11,270 bases of DNA, from positions 1 through 11,270 of the forward strand of contig JAGAFT010000082.1 of the NCBI GenBank assembly GCA_017627975.1. The letters are read 5' to 3'. Below, one piece after another: positions 6,249 to 11,270 of this stretch. The DNA is from Oscillospiraceae bacterium (GTDB taxonomy: Bacteria > Bacillota_A > Clostridia > Oscillospirales > Oscillospiraceae). The stretch's first letter is position 1, and the number at the start of each line of letters is the position of its first letter. A program made the translations under genes and the position numbers. The notes beneath the pieces are model-generated. The model was not told the DNA's origin. It was given only the letters and a program-made list of their open reading frames with translations, and did not search any database.

Positions 6249-6462
6249 CTTCTTCACCGCTCCTTATTTCTTTTATTCTTGATTTCAGGGTGTATACCAT
6301 ACCGATTCCCAGCGCAACCAGCGGGATCGCGATCAGGAGCATGACGGGGCTCCATTCCGTGGCCACCGCGAGTGCAATTCCGTATCCGATCAGATAGAGG
6401 ATAAATACGACCGTAATCACAATCGGCGCAAGCATCTTTTTCCTGTGTTCCCTGTTTTTCAT
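6229..6462 (-). CDS. Small two-helix membrane protein of unknown function
   Basis: This 77-residue protein has a basic N-terminus (MKNREHRKK), two hydrophobic helices (about 11-33 and 37-58), a basic stretch (LKSRIKEIR) and an acidic tail (EEDDLGNY). That arrangement predicts both termini in the cytoplasm. I do not recognise a named domain. The ATG at 6462 is preceded by GAGG seven bases upstream; the open frame continues to 6576, but that part overlaps the promoter. It is the first gene after a good promoter and overlaps the ybjQ-like gene by 20 bp, so the two are probably made together. A partner or membrane tether for the YbjQ-like protein is a guess. Confidence 0.75.
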   Translation of the reverse strand: MKNREHRKKMLAPIVITVVFILYLIGYGIALAVATEWSPVMLLIAIPLVALGIGMVYTLKSRIKEIRSGEEDDLGNY

Positions 6463-6547
6463 ATCCCATCCTCGCCTTCCCGCTTCTGATCCGTGTTCCG
6501 TAAACTGCGGCGCTGCTTTTTCGGTTTGGTCCCTGTTCTCTGTGTGA

Positions 6548-6576
6548 AGTATAGCAGATATCCCACGGCTCTTCAA
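6548..6576 (-). promoter_or_regulatory. Sigma-A-type promoter of the membrane-protein/ybjQ-like unit
   Basis: On the minus strand TTGAAG (6571-6576) and TATACT (6548-6553) are separated by 17 bp. They lie about 85 bp upstream of the ATG at 6462. Confidence 0.7.
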
Positions 6577-6622
6577 CAGGGAACGTGCTTCCGAAGCCCT
6601 GCCATATCATGAGCAAATGCGG

Positions 6623-7444
6623 CTATGATGGATGCTGCTTCAAAAAGCCCTCTATCAGAGCATTAACGACGTCCGGTGCATCTGTGTTGGAGTTATGTCC
6701 GGCCCCTTTGATCCATTCGATCGGAATGCCGGTTTTCCTGTGCCACGCTTTATTATACCGGATGCAGGAGCCCGCGTGATCCTTTTCTCCGCAAATCAGA
6801 AGTGCCGGGCACCTGATCGGATAAGGGAGATTCGCTTCCATCGCCTCCGCCAGCATCCGAAACCCATGGCCGGAAATACGCGCGTATCTGGCCTGATCAC
6901 CGTCATAGACCATCATGATATCGCGCATCAGTTTTCTGCCGTATTCCGATGTGGCGACGCCGTTAGTCCCCGACTTCAGCAGAGACTTCCAGGGGTAATA
7001 CCGATAGACCGGCTCCATTCGTTTCAGCAGCCATATCTCAATCGAGGTGACATATTCCCTCTGAAGCGGTGCGGAATCAATGGAGATGAATCCCTTCAGC
7101 TGATCCGGGAACAACTGAGAATACATCTGTCCGACATATCCGCCCATGGACTGGCCGACGATAATCGGTGCAGTTATTTTCTCCTGCTTCAGAATTTCAT
7201 CCAGCCAGCTCGCCTTATCGCGCAGATCAAAAGCAGACTCAAACGGCCAGGATGCTGCATGTTCCGGAGCATCCCAAACAAGAACACGGTATTTCTCTTC
7301 AAAATACTCGATTTGTTTTTCAAACAGTCGATGATCCGCAGTCAATCCCGGCAGGAACACCAGGGCTGTTTCTGAATCAGGCTGTATCTCATTCGTCCAG
7401 TAATGAATCGTTCCGCAAGGGGTTTTGTATGTTCTTTCTTCCAT
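6623..7444 (-). CDS. Alpha/beta hydrolase (alpha/beta-fold serine hydrolase)
   Basis: This 273-residue cytoplasmic hydrolase has no signal peptide and a complete catalytic triad: S99 in the nucleophile elbow GQSMGG (97-102), D222 in CGEKDHAG (218-225) and H250 in GAGHNSNTD (247-255). The oxyanion-hole region is FLPGLTADHRLF (30-41). A cap of roughly 125-200 lies between strands six and seven. The substrate cannot be told from sequence; esterase, lactonase or C-C hydrolase are all possible. The ATG has AGGAG about 12 bases upstream, a long spacing. It follows mazG by 34 bp on the same strand with no terminator between, so it is likely the last gene of the nuclease-mazG run. Confidence 0.88.
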   Translation of the reverse strand: MEERTYKTPCGTIHYWTNEIQPDSETALVFLPGLTADHRLFEKQIEYFEEKYRVLVWDAPEHAASWPFESAFDLRDKASWLDEILKQEKITAPIIVGQSMGGYVGQMYSQLFPDQLKGFISIDSAPLQREYVTSIEIWLLKRMEPVYRYYPWKSLLKSGTNGVATSEYGRKLMRDIMMVYDGDQARYARISGHGFRMLAEAMEANLPYPIRCPALLICGEKDHAGSCIRYNKAWHRKTGIPIEWIKGAGHNSNTDAPDVVNALIEGFLKQHPS

Positions 7445-7478
7445 TGCGCAATCGATCTCCTATCGCATGCACTCCTGC

Positions 7479-7952
7479 TTACGTGTATCCTTTTCTCTCC
7501 CGGGCCTTCTGGATGAATTTCTCCGCTTCGTTGAACGCTTCCGGCAGATAATCCGCACACCACTCTTTGCCTGCTTTCTCTGCTTTTTTGATCTCTTCCC
7601 AGGCTTTCAGCTGTGCTTCTCTCGACTCAAAGACGGCGTCTTCAAACACATGCGGGTGCCTTCTGACCATCTTGTCGGAGATGGTCTTTGCTACATCTTC
7701 AAATGTGAAAAGGCCCTCCTCTTCCGCCAGAACCGCATGGAGCATCACATGAAACAGCAGGTCACCCAGCTCTTCCTTCAGATTCTCCGCATCGCCGGTA
7801 TCCTTCAGGATATTGATGCCACAGATCACTTCTGCAGCTTCCTCAATGCAGCTGGGCTTCAGGGTTTCGTGGGTCTGCGCCCGGTCCCAGGGGCAGCCGT
7901 TTTCGCTGCGCAGTTTTTTTACGATTTCTTCCAGTCTCTCAATTTCACTCAT
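7479..7952 (-). CDS. mazG: MazG-family nucleotide pyrophosphohydrolase
   Basis: This protein hydrolyses nucleoside triphosphates to monophosphate and pyrophosphate, a house-cleaning role against non-canonical or stress-related nucleotides. It has 157 residues and a single MazG domain, against two in the 263-residue E. coli MazG. Key elements are NGCPWDRAQTHETL (18-31), the metal-binding E37-E38-x-x-E41 and E61-L-G-D64 in KEELGDLLFHV, and KMVRRHPHVF (94-103). I chose the ATG at 7952, four bases after the nuclease stop codon. Its Shine-Dalgarno is weak (GAGAGATGAG), so translation probably depends on coupling to the upstream gene. The open frame continues upstream to 8027, but that part overlaps the nuclease. 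Confidence 0.92.
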   Translation of the reverse strand: MSEIERLEEIVKKLRSENGCPWDRAQTHETLKPSCIEEAAEVICGINILKDTGDAENLKEELGDLLFHVMLHAVLAEEEGLFTFEDVAKTISDKMVRRHPHVFEDAVFESREAQLKAWEEIKKAEKAGKEWCADYLPEAFNEAEKFIQKARERKGYT

Positions 7953-7956
7953 CGTC

Positions 7957-8541
7957 TCATCTCTCAAAAAATCCGGTTCCCCAGAAGCCGGAGCCGCCTT
8001 CTCTGGCTTCCTTTTCCAGCAGTTCAAAATGGTGCTGATATCTTGTGTTTGGCTCCATGGTCAGCGTTCTTGCCAGGCCCATCGTCAGCAGCACATCTTC
8101 CAGCATGAAGCCGTCCACATAAACATAGGCCAGCGTCCGGCCGAAGCGGTCGTTCAGCTCCTGATCGTACTCCAGCGTCACCCGTTTCCCCGCCATGTAC
8201 TGCTTCAGCCACAGCGCGGCCTGCTCCCCTTCGGGGGTATTCTTCTCCACGTCCGGGTGAACGCTCTCCGGCGCATCGATGCCGATCAGGCGGATCGTCA
8301 CCTCCGTACCATACATGGAAATCAGCAGGGTATCCCCGTCGATTGCGCGGATGACTTCATAGGACAGGGCATCCGGGCTCGGTTCCGGCTGCGGCCAGAT
8401 CCGTTTCTCCAGCGATTCCACCCACTGCCTGAGTGAGTGAGAAGCGGGGTGCAGTTCCCGCGGCAGATAGTCTGGAAAGAAATAAAGCGCACATCCGAAT
8501 AGGCAGAAGAGAACCAACAGAATGGATAACAGCTTTTTCAC
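7957..8541 (-). CDS. Membrane-anchored staphylococcal-type thermonuclease (SNase-like)
   Basis: A phosphodiesterase of the staphylococcal nuclease family, expected to degrade DNA or RNA outside the cell while tethered to the membrane. Residues 2-22 (KKLLSILLVLFCLFGCALYFF) form an uncleaved anchor or poor lipobox (LFGC has Phe where a small residue is usual). The SNase domain (about 60-190) keeps the metal-binding DGDT (68-71) and the catalytic triad R84 and E92 in RLIGIDAPE plus R135 in DRFGR. I chose the GTG at 8541 (194 residues) because GGAGAGG lies eight bases upstream. An in-frame ATG at 8601, without a spaced Shine-Dalgarno, would add a 20-residue polar N-terminus. It is the first gene of the run with mazG. 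Confidence 0.88.
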   Translation of the reverse strand: MKKLLSILLVLFCLFGCALYFFPDYLPRELHPASHSLRQWVESLEKRIWPQPEPSPDALSYEVIRAIDGDTLLISMYGTEVTIRLIGIDAPESVHPDVEKNTPEGEQAALWLKQYMAGKRVTLEYDQELNDRFGRTLAYVYVDGFMLEDVLLTMGLARTLTMEPNTRYQHHFELLEKEAREGGSGFWGTGFFER

Positions 8542-8622
8542 TTTCCGTACCTCTCCGGCCGTTTTTCCGGCGGAAGTTTTTTTCTGTTCATCGGAACACA
8601 TCCTTGTTCTGAGGATAGTCAG

Positions 8623-8651
8623 ATTATAGCAGAATCCGCCACACCGGGCAA
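8623..8651 (-). promoter_or_regulatory. Sigma-A-type promoter of the nuclease-mazG-hydrolase run
   Basis: On the minus strand TTGCCC (8646-8651) and a perfect TATAAT (8623-8628) are 17 bp apart. The predicted transcript start near 8616 leaves a leader of about 75 nt to the chosen GTG, or about 15 nt to the alternative ATG at 8601. Confidence 0.75.
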
Positions 8652-8688
8652 CAAAAAACACCCATTCTGTCTTTGTTGCAATACAGGA

Positions 8689-8717
8689 TGGATATTTCCC
8701 TTTCGCTGTGCTATGAT
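8689..8717 (+). promoter_or_regulatory. Putative extended -10 promoter of the alkD-like gene
   Basis: TATGAT (8712-8717) is preceded by TGC, an extended -10 element. A weak -35, TGGATA (8689-8694), lies 17 bp upstream. It is divergent from the nuclease promoter, whose -35 ends 37 bp away. Confidence 0.5.
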
Positions 8718-8784
8718 GATTCCGCAGCCGGCCGCCGGACCGTCCCGCTGCGGTGTATTTTCCCTGTTTTGGGAGCCCTCGCTT

Positions 8785-8817
8785 ATGCAAAATCATTTCG
8801 AAAGGATTCGGATATGA
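8785..8817 (+). CDS. Possible 10-codon upstream ORF of the alkD-like gene
   Basis: An ATG at 8785, nine bases after GGGAG (8771-8775), opens a short frame encoding MQNHFERIRI. Its TGA (8815-8817) overlaps the alkD-like ATG as ATGA. The alkD-like gene's own Shine-Dalgarno lies inside it. It could couple translation or be chance; no relative is known to me. Confidence 0.3.
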   Translation: MQNHFERIRI

Positions 8818-9506
8818 TCATCGACGAAATCAGAGAAGAACTGTTCCGCCTGCAGGATGTACAGTACCGGGATTTTCAGAGTAAGCTGATCCCGACGGTC
8901 TCTCCCGGCTCCGCCATCGGGGTACGGACTCCGGCTCTGCGGAAGCTTGCCAGGGATCTGAGTAAGCGGCCGGACATCGGCGAATTTCTGGATGCGCTTC
9001 CGCATTTGTATTTTGATGAGAATCAGCTGCACGCCTTTCTGCTCTCGGAAATGAAGGATTACGATGCATGTCTCACCGCGGTGAACCGCTTTCTCCCCTT
9101 CGTCGACAACTGGGCCACCTGCGACCAGATGTCGCCCCGGAGCTTCCGGAAGCACCGGCAGGAGCTGCTTGATTTCATCCGCCGGTGGCTCTCTTCGGGT
9201 GAGACCTATTCCGTACGCTTCGGAATGCGGATGCTGATGGACCACTTTCTGGACGACTGCTTTGATCCGGTCTACCCCGAGATGGTCTGTGCCGTCCGCT
9301 CGGAGGAGTACTACGTCCGGATGATGGCTGCCTGGTACTTCGCCACGGCACTGGCGAAGCAGTATGACGCCGTTCTTCCGTTTCTGGAAGAGCGGAAGCT
9401 GGATCCCTGGACACACAACAAGGCGATCCAGAAGGCCACGGAGAGCTACCGGATCACCCCGGAACAGAAGGCCTATTTACGAAGCCTGAAACAGGCCCGT
9501 GCATGA
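8814..9506 (+). CDS. DNA alkylation repair protein, AlkD-like HEAT-repeat glycosylase
   Basis: This 230-residue all-helical protein matches the AlkD family of DNA glycosylases, which remove bulky or positively charged alkylated bases such as N3- and N7-alkylpurines. The diagnostic segment is PFVDNWATCDQMSP (95-108), where W100 and D104 correspond to the conserved NxWxxCD active-site motif. Other family marks are GVRTPALRKLARD (36-48), SVRFGMRMLMDHFL (133-146), YYVRMMAAWYFATALAK (166-182) and the ending WTHNKAIQKATESYR (199-213). The ATG at 8814 has AAAGGA seven bases upstream; an ORF extension back to 8673 overlaps the promoter. It is monocistronic, with a strong terminator 50 bp downstream. 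Confidence 0.92.
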   Translation: MIIDEIREELFRLQDVQYRDFQSKLIPTVSPGSAIGVRTPALRKLARDLSKRPDIGEFLDALPHLYFDENQLHAFLLSEMKDYDACLTAVNRFLPFVDNWATCDQMSPRSFRKHRQELLDFIRRWLSSGETYSVRFGMRMLMDHFLDDCFDPVYPEMVCAVRSEEYYVRMMAAWYFATALAKQYDAVLPFLEERKLDPWTHNKAIQKATESYRITPEQKAYLRSLKQARA

Positions 9507-9554
9507 ATCGCCGCCCGGTCTTTCTGCCCTCTTCTCCGTTCAGCCCCATGAAGC

Positions 9555-9589
9555 AGCCCTGCCGGAGTGAAACCTGGCAGGGCTTTTTT
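9555..9589 (+). terminator. Rho-independent terminator of the alkD-like gene
   Basis: AGCCCTGCC (9555-9563) and GGCAGGGCT (9576-9584) form a perfect 9-bp GC-rich stem with a 12-nt loop, followed by six T residues. The last T is the first base of the opposing araC-type stop codon. The minus-strand reading lacks a U-tract after the stem, so it serves the plus strand. Confidence 0.92.
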
Positions 9590-10485
9590 CAATTTTTTGT
9601 TTGATTTCGATATACAGTTGGTGTCGTACAATAGAGCTCTTTAAATTTTCGGCAAAAATACGTCGAGCTTTCAAAGCCTGTGGCTTCCGCAATGCTTGAG
9701 ATAGTTTTCTCGGTAGATGTAAGCAATATTGCAGCCCGCTTCAACCGATAACGAATGAGATACGCTATAGGTGATTGATTGATTCCCTGATGAAAAATCT
9801 GTAAAGCAGTGCTTTTTCCAATATGAACAGCAGCAGCGATATCTTCCAGATGGATATTTTCACGGTAATGCTCCTGGATAAACTGCATCATGATCTGTAG
9901 TCTGGCCTGAGCCTCCCGATCAGATGTTGTTTTTCCAGTTTTTCTTTCTGGATGCCAGTGTTTTGAAATCTCATTCCAGAATTCAAGCAGGTTTACTACT
10001 GTGTCGATTTCACTACCGTTTTGGTTCTGAAAATCAAACACTTTTATCATGCATTGAATACAGGTATTTTGCCAGGGAACAGTTTTATCAAGCAGTATGC
10101 TGTTTGGGCCATCCGCGACAAGCGGATAGATATATTTCCTGTAGATCAGGCTTTCCTCGGATGCAATCAAAAACGGAGAATATACTGTGTTTGGGATAAC
10201 AGTGCTTTCTCTCGCCTCAAAACGATGAATAACCTTACTGTTAATCAGCAGAGCGTTACCGGAGGGAATAACCATTCTGTCCTCCCCGACAAAACAAATC
10301 GCCTGACCGGATTCAACATAAACATACTCAAGTTCAGGATGCCAGTGCCAATCTACGCAATGAAAATCAAAATCCCAGATGTCCTCATAATAATACTGAA
10401 ATGGAAAAGCCGCATTCCCATGCGTAGCGGTTTCCATGAGGGTTTCATCCGTTCTAATAGTTGAAAAAGCTTTTACGGCCGACAT
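9589..10485 (-). CDS. AraC-family transcriptional regulator with N-terminal cupin domain
   Basis: This 298-residue DNA-binding regulator has an effector-sensing cupin half (about 30-105, with VDWHWHPELEYVYV at 44-57 and VIPSGNALLINSKVIH at 72-87) and a C-terminal AraC double helix-turn-helix (about 200-295). The first recognition unit is IHLEDIAAAVHIGKSTALQIF. The second is ISSIAEATGFESSTYFCRKFKEL followed by PTVYR, the usual AraC signature. Such cupin AraC proteins often control sugar or small-metabolite genes next to them; here the divergent small gene and MFS transporter are the obvious targets. The ATG is preceded by GGAG eight bases upstream. Base composition is clearly more AT-rich than in the genes to its left. 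Confidence 0.95.
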   Translation of the reverse strand: MSAVKAFSTIRTDETLMETATHGNAAFPFQYYYEDIWDFDFHCVDWHWHPELEYVYVESGQAICFVGEDRMVIPSGNALLINSKVIHRFEARESTVIPNTVYSPFLIASEESLIYRKYIYPLVADGPNSILLDKTVPWQNTCIQCMIKVFDFQNQNGSEIDTVVNLLEFWNEISKHWHPERKTGKTTSDREAQARLQIMMQFIQEHYRENIHLEDIAAAVHIGKSTALQIFHQGINQSPIAYLIRYRLKRAAILLTSTEKTISSIAEATGFESSTYFCRKFKELYCTTPTVYRNQTKN

Positions 10486-10518
10486 AGCACATTCTCCGTC
10501 AATTAAGATATTTGTTAT

Positions 10519-10547
10519 ATTGTACTATAGTTATAAGCTTTTGTCTA
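10519..10547 (-). promoter_or_regulatory. Sigma-A-type promoter of the AraC-family gene
   Basis: On the minus strand TAGACA (10542-10547) and TACAAT (10519-10524) are 17 bp apart, upstream of the GGAG of the AraC-family gene. Confidence 0.7.
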
Positions 10548-10576
10548 ATGAAATCAGCGGTCCATTAGGATATAAT
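10545..10576 (+). promoter_or_regulatory. Putative regulated promoter with dyad, plus-strand small gene and MFS transporter
   Basis: A perfect TATAAT (10571-10576) has no recognisable -35. In the -35 zone lies the inverted repeat CTAATG (10545-10550) and CATTAG (10563-10568), 12 bp apart. The left arm overlaps the divergent araC-type -35. This arrangement suits an activator-dependent promoter and shared operator, but the arms are only 6 bp. Confidence 0.45.
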
Positions 10577-10619
10577 TCAATACATCCAGGAAGCCAGACC
10601 AAGAAAGGAGCAGATTGCA

Positions 10620-10868
10620 ATGACGATCAGGAATGAGGAAGAGCTGAGGATGTTTGAGGACATGATTAAGAGATGCAAGAGAACGGTATTGCTGGTCACT
10701 CCGGAGGGAGAGCAGTTTGATCTGACAACCTTCGTGGGGCGTATCCAAGGGATCACCGCAATGCTGAGGATGAGAGACGATCGCCAGGAACCCGAATTGT
10801 TTACATCTTGCTTTGAGGATGAAATGATCATTTTCGAATATCTGGATCATTGCCGGAAAGCAGCATAA
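10620..10868 (+). CDS. Small protein of unknown function
   Basis: This 82-residue soluble protein has no signal peptide or membrane helix. It starts with a charged helix (MTIRNEEELRMFEDMIKRCKR), then a likely beta-hairpin containing TVLLVTPEGEQFDLTTFVGR (22-41), a middle stretch (GITAMLRMRDDRQEPELF), and an acidic end (FEDEMIIFEYLDHC). The segment TPEGEQFDL recalls small uncharacterised proteins I loosely remember from Lachnospiraceae-type genomes, sometimes misnamed; I assign no function. The start ATG has AAAGGAG nine bases upstream. It is 70 bp before the MFS gene, with no terminator seen between them, and divergent from the AraC-family regulator, so it is probably part of the regulated unit. 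Confidence 0.75.
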   Translation: MTIRNEEELRMFEDMIKRCKRTVLLVTPEGEQFDLTTFVGRIQGITAMLRMRDDRQEPELFTSCFEDEMIIFEYLDHCRKAA

Positions 10869-10938
10869 CAATACGGGAAAAACGACTACAGCGCACATTG
10901 GTAACTCTGGCGAGAACGATAGAATAGGATTAAAGAAG

Positions 10939-11270
10939 ATGCAAAAGAATTATCGAAAAACTCTGATTGCCTGCTACCTGGGCTTTATCACCCAGGCCAT
11001 CGCAGCCAATTTTGCACCGCTGCTGTTTCTGAAATTTCATTCAGACTATAGCATTCCCCTGGGGCAGATTGCTTTGATCTCTACAGTTTTCTATTTTACA
11101 CAGCTTGTTGTAGATGTGTTCTGCGCCCGGTTTGTCGACAGGATCGGATACAGAAGAAGCGTAGTTGCTTCCGAGGTGCTGTCTGTGTTGGGGTTGACAG
11201 GACTTGCATTCATTCCGGATCTGTGTGGAAATCCGTTGGCGGGCATTCTGGCCTGCGTAATTCTTTACGC
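10939..11270 (+). CDS. MFS transporter (partial, 3' end outside window)
   Basis: An open frame starts at the ATG of 10939 (AGGA nine bases upstream) and runs off the window after 110 codons. The product begins MQKNYRKTLIACYLGFITQA. It shows a first membrane helix (about 9-32), a second (about 43-63), the major-facilitator loop 2-3 motif in CARFVDRIGYRRSV (about 64-77) and two more hydrophobic stretches reaching the edge. These fit the first helices of a 12-helix major facilitator superfamily permease. The substrate cannot be judged from this part; a sugar or oligosaccharide role is plausible only because of the AraC-family neighbour. The upstream gap 10869-10938 shows no clear promoter or terminator. 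Confidence 0.87.
   Translation, partial: MQKNYRKTLIACYLGFITQAIAANFAPLLFLKFHSDYSIPLGQIALISTVFYFTQLVVDVFCARFVDRIGYRRSVVASEVLSVLGLTGLAFIPDLCGNPLAGILACVILY

Noticed and set aside
6584..6600. Small hairpin (GCTTC/GAAGC) between the hydrolase and the ybjQ unit
   Set aside because: The stem is only 5 bp and no T-run follows on either strand, so it is not a convincing terminator.
6254..6616. A 120-codon minus-strand frame across the ybjQ-unit promoter
   Set aside because: It overlaps the promoter and the better-supported two-helix protein in another frame, and has no plausible composition.

Overview
The window looks like chromosomal DNA of an anaerobic, Gram-positive-type Firmicute (Clostridia-like). 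The grounds are strong AGGAGG-type ribosome sites, sigma-A-like promoters, an oxygen/NO-detoxifying flavo-diiron protein with a rubredoxin tail, a molybdate-uptake operon led by a MoeA-like protein, and gene types common in gut anaerobes. The taxonomic placement is inference. Most of the window is GC-rich (by eye, upper 50s percent). From about 9590 to the end it is visibly AT-richer.

Region 1 (1-3303, minus strand) is a molybdate operon: a MoeA-like molybdopterin-binding protein with a four-cysteine tail, then modA, modB and modC. modC is cut by the window edge just before its LSGGQ signature. A 36-bp dyad lies directly downstream of the -10 box, where a repressor operator or leader hairpin would be. 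A repeat - shortened inverted copy - repeat structure separates the first gene from modA.

Region 2 (3336-5857, minus) holds a small MscS-type channel with its own promoter and a long hairpin terminator, preceded by a flavo-diiron protein fused to a short rubredoxin domain. That flavo-diiron protein carries an apparent Tat signal peptide, which is unexpected for a family normally found in the cytoplasm.

Region 3 (5937-6576, minus) is a two-gene unit under a clear promoter: a two-helix membrane protein whose 3' end overlaps a YbjQ/UPF0145 gene. The flavo-diiron gene follows 79 bp later with no terminator seen, so it may be co-transcribed.

Region 4 (6623-8651, minus) is a tight three-gene run: membrane-anchored staphylococcal-type nuclease, MazG-type nucleotide pyrophosphohydrolase (4 bp apart), then an alpha/beta hydrolase. 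Divergent from it on the plus strand is an AlkD-like DNA alkylation repair gene with a very short upstream ORF and a strong terminator.

Region 5 (9589-11270) is a divergent module in AT-richer DNA. An AraC-family regulator with a cupin sensor domain lies on the minus strand. On the plus strand are a small protein of unknown function and the first 110 residues of an MFS transporter. A dyad in the shared promoter region could be the regulator's site.

No stretch over 300 bases lacks a gene; the longest gap is 8542-8813. I saw no tRNA, rRNA, CRISPR array, insertion sequence or integrase. I found no clear candidate for a wholly new multi-gene system. The items most worth checking are the exported flavo-diiron protein, the two structured elements of the molybdate operon, and the non-lipoprotein ModA.
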